A stretch of 64,000 nt of DNA from Actinomadura atramentaria DSM 43919 (GCF_000381885.1 NZ_KB907208.1:434001-498000), one strand, 5' to 3'. Counted from the stretch's first letter, positions 21,385-30,206 are shown. Program-made: numbers and translations. The notes: generated by a model from the sequence alone, not told the origin.

Positions 21385-21467
21385 TGCGGGCGGGGGGATT
21401 CGAACCCCCACGATGTCGCCATCAACAGGACCTAAACCTGCCGCGTATGCCATTTCGCCACGCCCGC
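21385..21467 (-). tRNA. tRNA-Leu (UAG anticodon)
   Basis: Read on the minus strand the gene starts GCGGGCGTGGCGAAATGG, and the 7-base acceptor stem GCGGGCG pairs with CGCCCGC. The anticodon loop is TTTAGGT, giving UAG. There is a long variable arm (type II tRNA), and a T-arm GGGGGTTCGAATCCCCC. Total length is 83 bases with discriminator A. CCA is not encoded. Confidence 0.95.
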
Positions 21468-21498
21468 GTGGGGTGGGGACGGCGCCCCACCGGTTCGG

Positions 21499-21966
21499 TC
21501 AGATCGCGAGGTCGCGGCGGAGGCGTTCGACGTGGCCGGTGGCCTTCACGTTGTAGTACGCGTGCTCGATCTTCCCGTCCGCGGAGATCAGGAACGTCGA
21601 GCGGATGACGCCGACGACCGTCTTGCCGTACAGCTTCTTCTCGCCGTACGCGCCGTACGCCTTGAGCACCTCGGCGTCCGGGTCGGACAGGAGCGGGAAC
21701 GTCAGCCCCTCCTTCTCCCGGAACTTGGCGAGCTTGGCGGGCGCGTCGGGCGACACCCCGACGACGGTGACCCCGGCGGCCTCCAGCTCCCCGAGGCTCC
21801 CCTGGAAGTCGACGGACTCCTTGGTGCAGCCGGGCGTCATCGCGGCGGGGTAGAAGTACAGCACGACCCGCCGTCCCCGCAGCGAGTCGAGGGAGACGGG
21901 CTTCCCATCGGCATCGGGCAGCTCGAACCCGGGCGCGTCGTCCCCCGCCTGCAGTCGCTCGCTCAC
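21499..21966 (-). CDS. bcp: Peroxiredoxin, BCP/PrxQ type
   Basis: A 155-residue thiol peroxidase. The peroxidatic cysteine is C47 in YFYPAAMTPGCTKES. The resolving cysteine that many BCPs carry five residues later is absent (GCTKESVDF), so it probably works as a 1-Cys enzyme or uses an external thiol. VVGVSPDAPAKLAKF and GVIRSTFLISADGKI match the family. The GTG start is preceded by GGAAGGGGA. The long upstream region carries a dispersed repeat. Confidence 0.9.
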   Translation of the reverse strand: MSERLQAGDDAPGFELPDADGKPVSLDSLRGRRVVLYFYPAAMTPGCTKESVDFQGSLGELEAAGVTVVGVSPDAPAKLAKFREKEGLTFPLLSDPDAEVLKAYGAYGEKKLYGKTVVGVIRSTFLISADGKIEHAYYNVKATGHVERLRRDLAI

Positions 21967-22263
21967 CGTTTCCCCTTCCGAACCCAGAGGACACCCACCG
22001 TACCGGCCCCGAGCCGAAGAAACCGCAGCGAACGAGAACGCAGAGCCCCCACCCGCAGGCGAGCGAGCAGAGCCAAGAAGGACACCAGCCGAAAACCCGC
22101 GTAGAGAAAACCGAAGCCTGTCGCGGGGAACCCCCGAAGCGAAGCGAAGCGAAGCAAGCGAGGCCGCCCCCGCGAACGGCGAGCAACCGAAGGGGGTGAC
22201 CACCCCAAGGGGCGGGCACGACAGGGGTCTACACCCGAACAACAACGGAAACCACGGGGGGTT
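21967..22263. other. Non-coding stretch with short GAAGC repeats
   Basis: Upstream of bcp. It is less G+C-biased and has no consistent codon pattern in any frame. It contains four tandem GAAGC units (22136-22155) and several AGCGAG/GCGAGC words. It grades into the dispersed element. No gene is supported. Confidence 0.5.
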
Positions 22264-22408
22264 GCCCGGCGGGCGCACGGCCGCGAGCCGCCAGGCGAGC
22301 GGCCGGGCGGCCGCAGCGCGGAGGATGCACCGGAACGGAGCGCCAGCGGAGTGAGGATGCATGCTCCGCGCCGCGGGGGGTGTGGGGGGTCGTCCCCCCA
22401 CAATGAAA
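22264..22408 (-). repeat. Dispersed ~140-bp element, copy B
   Basis: This is the reverse complement of copy A (112-248). It runs GGGCGCACGGCCGCGAG, GGATGCACCGG, GCGCCAGCGGAG, GAGGATGCATGCTCCGCGCC, and ends in the hairpin TGTGGGGGG-TCGT-CCCCCCACA followed by ATGAAATG. It lies between divergent bcp and the DUF3618 gene. Confidence 0.7.
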
Positions 22409-22463
22409 TGAGACACTGGCCCGATCATGCGTCGCGCAGGCTTGAACGAGTGAGGAACACCGT

Positions 22464-22766
22464 ATGGCTGACAGGTCCCGCGACCCGGAGGCGTTGGAGA
22501 GGGAGATCGAGCGTGCCCGCGCGGAGCTGGCGCGCACGATCGACGTCCTGGCGGACCGGGTCAACCCGCGCAATGTCGCGCAGCGCGGTGCCGACCGCCT
22601 GAAGGAGGAGGCCGGTCAGGTCGCCCGGACGGTCCAGGCCATGATCGCGCCGCCGGGCGAGGACGGCGAGCCCGGGGAGGTCGACCGCCGCCTGGTGTAC
22701 GGCGCGGTCGGTGTGGGGGTGGCGCTGACGGTCCTGGTCGTCTGGCGCCGCAAGCGCCGCAGGTAG
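22464..22766 (+). CDS. DUF3618 membrane protein
   Basis: A 100-residue protein. The N-terminal helix has RDPEALEREIERARAELA and TIDVLADRVNPRNVAQRG, the DUF3618 signature. Near the C-terminus is one transmembrane helix (about 77-94) followed by RRKRRR. The function is unknown; the family is common in actinobacteria. A strong hairpin terminator follows. Confidence 0.85.
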   Translation: MADRSRDPEALEREIERARAELARTIDVLADRVNPRNVAQRGADRLKEEAGQVARTVQAMIAPPGEDGEPGEVDRRLVYGAVGVGVALTVLVVWRRKRRR

Positions 22767-22775
22767 CGACAGTCC

Positions 22776-22818
22776 GCGAGCGGGCGCCGATCGGGATTCC
22801 CGGTCGGCGCCCGCTCGC
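22776..22818. terminator. Very strong hairpin after DUF3618
   Basis: A 20-base arm beginning GCGAGCGGGCGCCGATCGGG pairs with its complement across an ATT loop, with a single G-T pair. Next to it the sequence CCCGCTCGCGTCCGTG recurs about three times (22811-22855). It could serve both the DUF3618 gene and the facing GH4 gene. Confidence 0.65.
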
Positions 22819-22980
22819 GTCCGTGCCCCGCTCGCGTCCGTGCCCGCTCGCGTCCGCCGCGCGCGGCGGACACGGACCTGGCCTGGCCTGGCCGGACCGG
22901 CCGGGCAGGCGGGTCGGGTCGCGCGGCCCGACCCGGACGCGCTGGTCGTGCGCCCGGCGCGCGCGGGCGGGAACGCGCCG

Positions 22981-24252
22981 TCAGGTGAACTGGGGCAGGT
23001 GCTCCCGGTGGGCGGCGAGGCCGTCGTCGAGGATCGCCTCGGCGGCGCGTTTGCCGGGGACGAACGGGTGCGCCAGGAGCGCCTGGAGCGCGAGGCGGCG
23101 GTCGCCGGCGACGGCGGCGTCGGCGGCGAGCCGCTCGTAGCCGTGGATGGCCTGGGTGAGGCCGCGGACGGGCCGGGGCAGCGCGCCCATCGTCAGCGGC
23201 ACGGGCCCGGCGCGGCCGACGATCGCGGGGACCTCGACGATCGCGTCGTCCGGCAGCGAGGACACCGCGCCGCCGTTGCGGGTGTTGACGATCATGCGGC
23301 GGCCCTCGTCGCGTTCGAGCGCGCAGATCACGTCCACCGCGAACTCGCCGTGCTCCCCGCCGCCGCGCTCGCGGCTCGGGTCGGGGTCGGGGCGCTCGGC
23401 CTCGGCGGCGACGCCCGCGTAGTAGTCCGGCAGCATCGCCATGATGTCCTGCGCGCGGGTGGTGCCCTTCTCGCGCAGCTCCGCGACGACCTCGTCGTGG
23501 AAGAAGTAGTACTTGGCGTACGAGTTCGGCAGGAACCCGAGGATCTTCGCCAGTTCCGCCATCCGGGCCGGGTCGCGCCACGGCGTCGCCCCGCCGCCGG
23601 GCACCTCCAGCGCGTCCAGCAGCGCGGGCAGGTCGAGCGGGCGGCCGTCGAGCCGGACGCGCTCGGCCCAGGTGGCGTGGTTGAGCCCCGTCCAGTCCGC
23701 CTCGAGGCGGTCGGCGGGCAGGCCGAGCAGGTCCGCCCACATCTCGGTGTCGCCGACGCTCTGGTCGCACAGCCCGATGATCCGCGCGCCGGTCGCGCGG
23801 GACACGGCGTCGGTGACGATGTTCGTCGGGTTGGTGTAGTTGACGATCCACGCGGCCGGGTCCGCGAGCGCGGCGATCTCCAGCAGCACCGGGACGGACC
23901 GCAGCGCCATCAGCAGCCCGCCCGGCCCGGCCGTCTCCTGCCCGACGACGCCGTGCCGCAGCGGAATGGACTCGTCCAGGTGCCGCGCGGCGAGCCCGCC
24001 GGGCCGGAACGTGGTGAACACGTACGCGGCCCCGTCGAGCGCGGCCTTGAGGTCGGTGCGGGCGGTGACGGTGAACGCCGCCCCGCGCGCCGCGAACATG
24101 CGGGCGGCGAGCCGGGACATGACGTCCAGGTGGGCGGCGTCGATGTCGTGGCAGGCGATCTCGGCGCCGGGCAGGTCGGCGGCGCGGTGCAGCAGGCCCC
24201 GGACGATGCCGGGCATGTACCCGCTGCCCGCCCCGATGACGGCGATCTTCAC
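22981..24252 (-). CDS. Glycoside hydrolase family 4 (6-phospho-glycosidase-like)
   Basis: A 423-residue GH4 enzyme. The N-terminal NAD-binding loop is IAVIGAGSGYMPG. NYTNPTN follows, then the metal-binding cysteine in IIGLCDQSVG and the histidine in GLNHATW. Later GEFAVDVICALE fits the family. GH4 enzymes use NAD, Mn2+ and a redox-elimination mechanism to cleave alpha- or beta-(phospho)glycosides. The substrate cannot be read from the sequence. GTG start with GAGAGGA upstream. It is 14 bases downstream of a PfkB kinase, suggesting a sugar-catabolic pair. Confidence 0.87.
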   Translation of the reverse strand: MKIAVIGAGSGYMPGIVRGLLHRAADLPGAEIACHDIDAAHLDVMSRLAARMFAARGAAFTVTARTDLKAALDGAAYVFTTFRPGGLAARHLDESIPLRHGVVGQETAGPGGLLMALRSVPVLLEIAALADPAAWIVNYTNPTNIVTDAVSRATGARIIGLCDQSVGDTEMWADLLGLPADRLEADWTGLNHATWAERVRLDGRPLDLPALLDALEVPGGGATPWRDPARMAELAKILGFLPNSYAKYYFFHDEVVAELREKGTTRAQDIMAMLPDYYAGVAAEAERPDPDPSRERGGGEHGEFAVDVICALERDEGRRMIVNTRNGGAVSSLPDDAIVEVPAIVGRAGPVPLTMGALPRPVRGLTQAIHGYERLAADAAVAGDRRLALQALLAHPFVPGKRAAEAILDDGLAAHREHLPQFT

Positions 24253-24266
24253 GGCGGGACGTCCTC

Positions 24267-25385
24267 TCAGCGGAGCGTGGGCTCGGCGCGGTGGGCGGCG
24301 CGGCCGGAGTCGCCCCCGGCGGCGGTGATGTGCGGGACGACGAACGCGTACTCGGCCATGACGTCGGGCGGGACCTCCCCGGACTCCCCGAACGCGGCGA
24401 TCTCGCTCCAGCAGGGCGCGCCGAGCGAGCCGCTGTGGTGCCGGACCGACAGGCCCGCGCACAGGTTCGCGAACCGGAGCCGCCGGTCGAGCGGGAACCC
24501 GGCGAGCGTCCCGTAGACGAACCCGGCGGCGAACACGTCGCCGGCGCCGGTCGGGTCGAGGGCGCGGACGGGCAGCGCGGGCGCGGCGGCGCGCTCCCCG
24601 GTGCGCGAGTCGACGGCGATGGCGCCCTGCTCGCCGCGTTTGACGACGACGACCGGGACGCGTTCGGCGAGCGCGTCCAGCGCGGCCTCGGGCGTCGGGG
24701 TGCGGGTGTAGGCCATCGCCTCGACGGCGTTGGGCAGGAAGACGTCCACGTCCGCGAGCCGGTCCAGGACGGCGGTGGACCAGGTCTCGGTCGGGTCCCA
24801 GCCGAGGTCGGCGAAGACCAGCGCGCCCGCCGCGCGCAGCGCGAGCGCCCACGCGGGCAGCGGCCGGTCGACGTCGACGAAGCAGGTCGCGGCGGGCGGC
24901 GGCGCGGCGAGCAGGTCGGGCAACCCGTGGTCGGGCAACCCGTGGTCGGAGAGCCCGTCGGACGGCGCGGGCAGCGGCCGCTGGTAGGTGATCATGCTGC
25001 GGTCGGCGGCGTGCGCCAGCGACACCGTGACGGGCGTCGGCCACGACGGGACGCGCCGCGACCAGCGCAGGTCCACCGCCTCCTGCTCGGCCAGCGTGCG
25101 CCACAGGTACGTGCCGAACAGGTCGTCCCCGAACGGCGCGGCCAGCCCGGTGCGCAGCCCGAGGCGGCTCATCGCGACGGCGATGTTGGCGACGCCGCCG
25201 GGCGCGGAGCCGAGCCCGTCGGTGACCAGCTCGGTGCCGGGCTGCGGGAGCCGGGGCAGCCCGGTGAAGATCATGTCCATGAAGACCTGGCCGGTGAGGA
25301 ACACGTCCAGGGCGCCTTCGGCGCGGCGGGCGCGGGGGACCGGCCCGTCGCCGCGGCAGGGTTCGGCGGGGGGCGGGGACGTCAT
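24267..25385 (-). CDS. PfkB-family carbohydrate kinase
   Basis: A 372-residue ribokinase-like enzyme. It has the N-terminal GGVANIAVAMSRLG and the C-terminal catalytic signature DPTGAGDVFAAGF with its aspartate. The first 25 residues are a Pro/Arg-rich extension. A 15-base direct duplication gives DHGLPDHGLPD in the middle. The substrate is unknown; the downstream GH4 suggests a hexose or hexoside. A kinase supplying phospho-glycoside to GH4, or using the sugar released by it, would fit. Confidence 0.85.
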   Translation of the reverse strand: MTSPPPAEPCRGDGPVPRARRAEGALDVFLTGQVFMDMIFTGLPRLPQPGTELVTDGLGSAPGGVANIAVAMSRLGLRTGLAAPFGDDLFGTYLWRTLAEQEAVDLRWSRRVPSWPTPVTVSLAHAADRSMITYQRPLPAPSDGLSDHGLPDHGLPDLLAAPPPAATCFVDVDRPLPAWALALRAAGALVFADLGWDPTETWSTAVLDRLADVDVFLPNAVEAMAYTRTPTPEAALDALAERVPVVVVKRGEQGAIAVDSRTGERAAAPALPVRALDPTGAGDVFAAGFVYGTLAGFPLDRRLRFANLCAGLSVRHHSGSLGAPCWSEIAAFGESGEVPPDVMAEYAFVVPHITAAGGDSGRAAHRAEPTLR

Positions 25386-25476
25386 CGCGGACCGGCCCGG
25401 TCGGCCTGGGCGTCGCTCATACGGGCCAACCTAGCCGCTCGGTCGGACGGAACGCGGCGTCAGCGCGGAGCCCGGC

Positions 25477-26664
25477 TCACAGGAACGTCTTCCCCTCGCC
25501 CCGGTAGGTGGGAACGGTACGCACGAGCCGGTCGCCGTCGATGAGGTGCAGGTCGGCGAACCGCTCGCACAGCTCGCCCGCCTTGGTGTGCCGGAACCAG
25601 ACGCGGTCCCCGAGGGACAGCAGGTCGGCGGTCGCGCCGAGCAGCGGCGTCTGGACCTCGCCCGCGCCCTCGTTGGCGTCGTAGGACAGCCCGGTCGGCA
25701 GGTACGGCTGCGGGAGCCGGAGCGCGTCGGCGGGCCCGGACGCCAGGTAGCCGCCGCCGAGCACGGTCGCGACGCCGGGCGCGGGCCGCCGGACGACGGG
25801 CAGCGCGAACAGCGCGGCGGGCCGCCCCCGGAAGTTGGAGTAGTAGTCGAACAGGTGCGGCTGGTAGAGCCCGGACCCGGCGGCGATCTCGGTGACGGCC
25901 TTCTCGGCGGCGGTGGTCTCGACGCTGCCGGTTCCGCCGCCGTTGACGAAGTCCAGCTCCGCGACCTCGCGGACGGCGGCGACGATCTCCCCGCGCCGCC
26001 GCGCCAGCTCGACCCGGGACCGCCGCTGCATGGCGTGGATGACGCGGGCGCGCGCGGGCCGTCCGGGCGGCAGGTCCCCGACGCCCGCGATCTGCGACTC
26101 GTACGCCATGAGCCCGGCGAGCCGCAGCCCGCGCCGCCGCCCGATCTCCTCGGCGAGTTCCCGGACCTGCGCGGGCGTCCGCAGCGGCGACCGCAGCGCG
26201 CCGACGCGCACGCGCCCGCCGAGCGGCCGGTAGGACGCGTCGATGTCGACGCACAGCCGGACGGTCGCGCCGCCCGCCGCCGCCTTCTCGATGAGGTCGA
26301 GGTGCGCGGCGGAGTCCACCATGAGCGTGATCGCGCGCGCGGCGGCCTCGTCGGCGGCGAGTTCGGCGAGCGCGGTGCGGTCGGCGGTGGGGTAGGCGAC
26401 GAGGATGTCGTCGCTGACGCCCTCGCGGGCCAGCCACAGCGCCTCGGGGAGCGTGAACGCCATGATCCCGGCGAAGCCGTCCGTCGCCAGGACCTCCGCC
26501 AGCACGGCCCGGCACCGCACGGACTTGCTGGCCACGCGGATCGGCTTGCCGCCCGCGCGCCGGACGAGGTCGGCCGCGTTGGCGCGCAGCGCGGACAGGT
26601 CCACGACGGCGAAGGGGGCTTCGAGGGAGGCCGTGGCGGCGTCGTACCGCTCCCGGAGGTTCAT
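25477..26664 (-). CDS. Alanine-racemase-fold amino-acid aldolase/deaminase
   Basis: A 395-residue fold-type III PLP protein. The lysine-bearing strand is RVASKSVRCRAVL near residue 45, followed by GIMAFTLPEALWLA, LCVDIDASYRPLGGRVRVG and LDFVNGGGTGS. The C-terminal region resembles D-threonine aldolase-like D-serine dehydratases (DGDRLVRTVPTYRGEGKTFL). The probable substrates are D-amino acids. ATG 26664 was chosen over an upstream frame extension that overlaps an inverted repeat. Confidence 0.75.
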   Translation of the reverse strand: MNLRERYDAATASLEAPFAVVDLSALRANAADLVRRAGGKPIRVASKSVRCRAVLAEVLATDGFAGIMAFTLPEALWLAREGVSDDILVAYPTADRTALAELAADEAAARAITLMVDSAAHLDLIEKAAAGGATVRLCVDIDASYRPLGGRVRVGALRSPLRTPAQVRELAEEIGRRRGLRLAGLMAYESQIAGVGDLPPGRPARARVIHAMQRRSRVELARRRGEIVAAVREVAELDFVNGGGTGSVETTAAEKAVTEIAAGSGLYQPHLFDYYSNFRGRPAALFALPVVRRPAPGVATVLGGGYLASGPADALRLPQPYLPTGLSYDANEGAGEVQTPLLGATADLLSLGDRVWFRHTKAGELCERFADLHLIDGDRLVRTVPTYRGEGKTFL

Positions 26665-26668
26665 GCCG

Positions 26669-26699
26669 TTCACATTGCCATAGAACGACCTAATGTGAA
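26669..26699. promoter_or_regulatory. Inverted repeat TTCACATT-N15-AATGTGAA
   Basis: A perfect 8+8 inverted repeat with a 15-base spacer lies immediately upstream of the aldolase/deaminase ATG. It is A-T rich in an otherwise very G+C-rich area. It could be an operator for an unlinked regulator (GntR- or LysR-like spacing), or a weak stem-loop. Confidence 0.45.
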
Positions 26700-26719
26700 A
26701 AGTCTTCACGTCGGGTGGG

Positions 26720-27676
26720 TCAGGAGCGGGGATGGTCCTTGAAGAAGTCCCACAGCGTCTGGCTGGCCCCGGCGGGCCACTGGTGGCGGCCGCCGTCGAT
26801 CTTGCAGAACGTGACCTCGACGCCGCCGTCGCCCTTGCCGGTCGCCTCGCAGTCCGCGCCGGTCGTCTCGGCCTTCACGCGCTCGTGCGGATCGGGCAGG
26901 CCCGCCTTCTCTCGCCAGAACTTCACCGCGTCCTTCACCGGCGGGAAGCCGCGCGAGTCGTTGATGTCGCGTCTGCCGCCGCCGTTGAACGGCACGTTCT
27001 TGTCGGCCGTGCCGTGGAAGATCATCGCGGAGACGGGCCGGGACGGGTCGCACTTGGTCACCAGCGAGCCCTCGACGACGCCGATCGCGGCGATCTTGTC
27101 GGCCTTCTCGCAGGCCATCCGGTACGCCATGCCCGCGCCGTTGGAGAACCCCGTCACGTAGACGCGCTTGGGATCGACCAGTCCGGTCTCGTTGAGCTTG
27201 TCGATGAGCTTGCTGAGGAAGTCGACGTCCTTGATCTTGCCGATCTTGGCCGCGCCGCAGCAGTCGCCCGCGTTCCACGTCATCATGAACCCGTCCGGGT
27301 AGACGGCGAGGAACCCGTGCTCGTCGGCCAGCCGGTCGAACCCGGTCAGCTTCTCCATCTGCCCCATGTTCGCGACGCCGCCGTGCAGCGCGAGGACGAC
27401 CGGCAGCCGCTCCTTCAGCCGCCCGTCCTTCCACTCGCCCTTGGCGACCTTCGGCGGGACGTGGACCAGGTACTCGCGGTGCCCGAACCCGCCGACGTCC
27501 AGCTTCTCCTTGTACGTGCCGGTCTTGGTGGAGATGCCGTCCACGGTCGCGGGCGGCTTCGTCGTCGTCCCGCCGCCGCCCCCGCCCTTGTCGGTGTCGC
27601 AGGCGGCGAGCGCGAGGACGAGCGTCAGCGCCACGAGGAGGGGGGCCGCCAGGAAGGTCCGGAGAAGTCGCCGCAT
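26720..27676 (-). CDS. Lipoprotein esterase (PHB-depolymerase/LpqC family)
   Basis: A 318-residue secreted lipoprotein. The signal peptide ends with the lipobox LALAAC (lipidated Cys about 26), followed by a Gly/Thr linker. The alpha/beta-hydrolase core has VVLALHGG, LAVYPDGFMMTWNAGDCCG, the nucleophile elbow GFSNGAGM, and a C-terminal GGRHQWPA histidine. The acid is probably in the FHGTADKNVPF segment. This is the polyhydroxybutyrate depolymerase / feruloyl esterase family, with LpqC of mycobacteria as an example. Surface-located ester hydrolysis is likely; the substrate is unknown. Confidence 0.85.
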   Translation of the reverse strand: MRRLLRTFLAAPLLVALTLVLALAACDTDKGGGGGGTTTKPPATVDGISTKTGTYKEKLDVGGFGHREYLVHVPPKVAKGEWKDGRLKERLPVVLALHGGVANMGQMEKLTGFDRLADEHGFLAVYPDGFMMTWNAGDCCGAAKIGKIKDVDFLSKLIDKLNETGLVDPKRVYVTGFSNGAGMAYRMACEKADKIAAIGVVEGSLVTKCDPSRPVSAMIFHGTADKNVPFNGGGRRDINDSRGFPPVKDAVKFWREKAGLPDPHERVKAETTGADCEATGKGDGGVEVTFCKIDGGRHQWPAGASQTLWDFFKDHPRS

Positions 27677-27781
27677 GCAGCGAATTTAGCCGGTAATGGG
27701 GAGGTCAAACCAATGTCCGCCCTGGCCGTGGCCGCCGCGTAAGCTCGTACCCCACCCTGTAGGCACCCGAAGGCGACCCCT

Positions 27782-28639
27782 GTGAACGAGCGGCTGAACG
27801 AGTACGTGCTGACCCTCTCCTGCCCCGACCGGCCCGGCATCGTCGCGGCCGTGTCCGGGCAGCTCGCCGAGTGCGGCGCGAACATCCTGGAGAGCCAGCA
27901 GTTCGGCGACCGCGACACCGGGACGTTCTTCATGCGCGTCCAGTTCTCGTCCGCCGAGGAGGGCGAGGACGGGCTGCGCGACCGGCTCGGCATCCTCGGC
28001 ACCGACTTCGCGGCCGACTGGCGGCTCTACCCCGCGTCCGCCCGCGAACGCGTCCTGATCATGGTGTCCAAGGACGGGAACTGCCTGAACGACCTGCTCT
28101 ACCGGCAGCGCTCGGGCCTGCTCGACGTGGACGTCGTCGCCGTCGTGTCGAACCACCCGGACCTGCGCCCGCTCACGCAGTCCTACGGGATCGACTACCA
28201 CCACCTGCCCGTCGCGCCCGGGGAGAAGGCCAAGCAGGAGGCCGAGGTGCTGACGCTGGTCGAGCACTACCGCGCCGACCTGGTCGTCCTCGCCCGCTAC
28301 ATGCAGATCCTGTCCGACGACTTCTGCGCCCGGCTGCCCGGCCGCGTCATCAACATCCACCACTCGTTCCTGCCGAGCTTCAAGGGCGCGCGGCCCTACC
28401 ACCGGGCGCACGCGCGCGGCGTGAAGCTCATCGGCGCGACCGCGCACTACGTCACCGCCGACCTGGACGAGGGGCCGATCATCGAGCAGGAGGTCGAGCG
28501 CGTCGACCACACGCTCAGCCCGGAGGCGCTGGTCGCCGTCGGCCGGGACGTGGAGCGGATCGCGCTGGCCCGCGCGGTGCAGTGGCACGCCGAGCACCGG
28601 GTGCTGCTGAACGGCGTCCGCACCGTCGTGTTCCGCTGA
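27782..28639 (+). CDS. purU: Formyltetrahydrofolate deformylase
   Basis: A 285-residue protein. The ACT domain is at residues 1-80 (VLTLSCPDRPGIVAAVSG, GANILESQQFGD). A formyltransferase-fold domain follows with NIHHSFLPSFKGARPYHRA, GATAHYVTADLDEGPII and IEQ. It hydrolyses 10-formyl-THF to formate and THF, balancing one-carbon pools; glyA, gcvH and gcvT occur elsewhere in the window. GTG start. Confidence 0.95.
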   Translation: MNERLNEYVLTLSCPDRPGIVAAVSGQLAECGANILESQQFGDRDTGTFFMRVQFSSAEEGEDGLRDRLGILGTDFAADWRLYPASARERVLIMVSKDGNCLNDLLYRQRSGLLDVDVVAVVSNHPDLRPLTQSYGIDYHHLPVAPGEKAKQEAEVLTLVEHYRADLVVLARYMQILSDDFCARLPGRVINIHHSFLPSFKGARPYHRAHARGVKLIGATAHYVTADLDEGPIIEQEVERVDHTLSPEALVAVGRDVERIALARAVQWHAEHRVLLNGVRTVVFR

Positions 28640-28689
28640 CCCCGGCCAGAACCCGCTTCCGCTGACGCGGAGTGACCGCCTGCGGCACG

Positions 28690-29340
28690 ATGGGTGACGT
28701 GGGGCGGGGGACGGACGACACACGGGACGAGCGCGCGCTGATCATCGAGCTGCTCGACGATCTGGCCGGGCGGCAGCGGGCGCGGCGGTTCGCCCGCCGC
28801 GAGTTCCGCGCGCGCCGCGCCTGGCTGTCGCTGGCGCTGGCCCTGCTGCTGGCGCTCGGCGCCGGGACTGTCGCGGTGGAGATCGTCGCGCGGGTCGCCG
28901 GGCGCCCGGCGGGGCTGCTGCCCGTCGCGGACGCCGTCGCGCTGCTGCGGACCGCCCGCTGGGGCGACCGGGGCGTCGGCGCGGCCGGGGTCGCGCTCGC
29001 CGCCGCCGGGGCCGCGCTGCTCGGGCTGAGCGCGCCGGGCCGCTGGCGGCTGCTGCCGGTCCGCTGCGGCGACGGGCGGCTGGCGGGCGGGGTGCGGCGG
29101 CGCGACGTGCGGCGCGTCCTGACCGGGGCGGCGCTCGGCGTCCACGGCGTCGAGCGGGCGCGGGTGCGGGTGCGCGGCGGCGCGGCGCGGCGGCGGGTCC
29201 GGGTCCGGGCGCGCACCGGATACCTGAACGTCGCCAACACCCCCGAGCTGATCGACGCGGCCGTCCGCGCGCGGCTGGCGGGCCTGGACCTGATGGGCGA
29301 CGCGGCGGTGGACGTCCGGGTGACGTGCCGGAACGGCTGA
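28690..29340 (+). CDS. DUF6286-type membrane protein, first copy
   Basis: A 216-residue protein. A charged N-terminus with RFARREFRARRAW is followed by two membrane helices (about 45-70 and 95-118). A soluble C-terminal domain of Asp23-like strand-helix pattern follows (VRRVLTGAALGVHGVERARVRVRG). It is a paralogue of the protein at 31896-32513, with the same order and the same downstream AmaP-like neighbour. ATG 28690 was chosen; GTG 28672 is also in frame. Probably a membrane partner of Asp23-type proteins. Confidence 0.7.
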   Translation: MGDVGRGTDDTRDERALIIELLDDLAGRQRARRFARREFRARRAWLSLALALLLALGAGTVAVEIVARVAGRPAGLLPVADAVALLRTARWGDRGVGAAGVALAAAGAALLGLSAPGRWRLLPVRCGDGRLAGGVRRRDVRRVLTGAALGVHGVERARVRVRGGAARRRVRVRARTGYLNVANTPELIDAAVRARLAGLDLMGDAAVDVRVTCRNG

Positions 29341-29349
29341 GGGGGCGGC

Positions 29350-29997
29350 ATGGACGGTGGCATCCGGGTCGGGACGGCCGCGGCGGGCGGGACGCTGGTG
29401 CTCTGCGCGGCGGCGCTGCTCGGCGCGGACGCGGTGGAGGCGGTGCTCGCCGGGGTCCGCGCGGGCGCGCACGGGACGCGGGCGGCGGCCGATCCCGTCC
29501 TCGCGCCGTCCGTCGTGCGGTACGCGGCGCGGCACGGCTGGTTCTGGCCCGCCGTCGCGGGCGTCGCGGAGCTGGTCGCGCTGGCGGGGGCGGTCGGGGC
29601 GCTGCGGACGGTCCGCGCGGCGGTGCTGCGCCGCCGGAACGCGCTGGACGGTCCGTCGCGGATGCTCGTCCGCGCGGCGGCGATCGACCTGCGGCGGGAC
29701 GTCCTGGCCGTGCCGGGCGTCCGCGACCTGCGGTTCGCGCTGACCGGGACGCGCCGCGCGCCCCGGCTGGCGCTGACCGTCGCCTGCCCCGCCGACGCCC
29801 CGCTCGGCGCGCTGCTCGCGGCGCTCGGGGACGGTCCCGTCGAGCGGTTCCGGCGGGCGGCGGACCTGCCCGCGCTCGCGGCCGTCGTCCGGTTCCGCCC
29901 GGGGGCCGCCGCGCTGCGCCGGGGTTTCGTCGCGCGGCGGCGGGTAGGGGAGCCCCCGCACATGGACATCCAGCATCGGGAGGATCGCTGTGAGTGA
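29350..29997 (+). CDS. AmaP-like alkaline-shock membrane anchor, first copy
   Basis: A 215-residue protein with two transmembrane helices (about 8-26 and 66-88) bracketing an extracytoplasmic-size loop that contains RHGWFW. A cytoplasmic domain follows that resembles AmaP, the Asp23 membrane anchor. The parallel protein at 32515-33093 shares the HGWFW motif and layout. It overlaps the csbD-like gene by 8 bases. Confidence 0.68.
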   Translation: MDGGIRVGTAAAGGTLVLCAAALLGADAVEAVLAGVRAGAHGTRAAADPVLAPSVVRYAARHGWFWPAVAGVAELVALAGAVGALRTVRAAVLRRRNALDGPSRMLVRAAAIDLRRDVLAVPGVRDLRFALTGTRRAPRLALTVACPADAPLGALLAALGDGPVERFRRAADLPALAAVVRFRPGAAALRRGFVARRRVGEPPHMDIQHREDRCE

Positions 29998-30193
29998 CCT
30001 CGGGAACAGGGCGGACGAGGCCAAGGGCAAGGCCAAGGAGACCGCCGGCAAGGCGACCGGCGACCGTGAGCTGGAAGGCGAGGGCAAGGGCGACAAGATG
30101 GGCGCCAAGGCCCAGGGCGCGATGGACGACATGAAGGAGAAGGCGTCGGACGCGGCCGAGAAGATGAAGGGCATGTTCGGCTCCCGGAAGTGA
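29990..30193 (+). CDS. CsbD-family stress protein
   Basis: A 67-residue, Lys/Ala/Glu-rich, hydrophilic protein (ADEAKGKAKETAGKATGDRE, then KGDKMGAKAQGAMDD). This is the CsbD pattern of small general-stress proteins. The GTG start overlaps the end of the AmaP-like gene. A perfect intrinsic terminator follows, closing this transcript. Confidence 0.88.
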   Translation: MSDLGNRADEAKGKAKETAGKATGDRELEGEGKGDKMGAKAQGAMDDMKEKASDAAEKMKGMFGSRK

Positions 30194-30206
30194 TTCCGCA
30201 GCCCGG

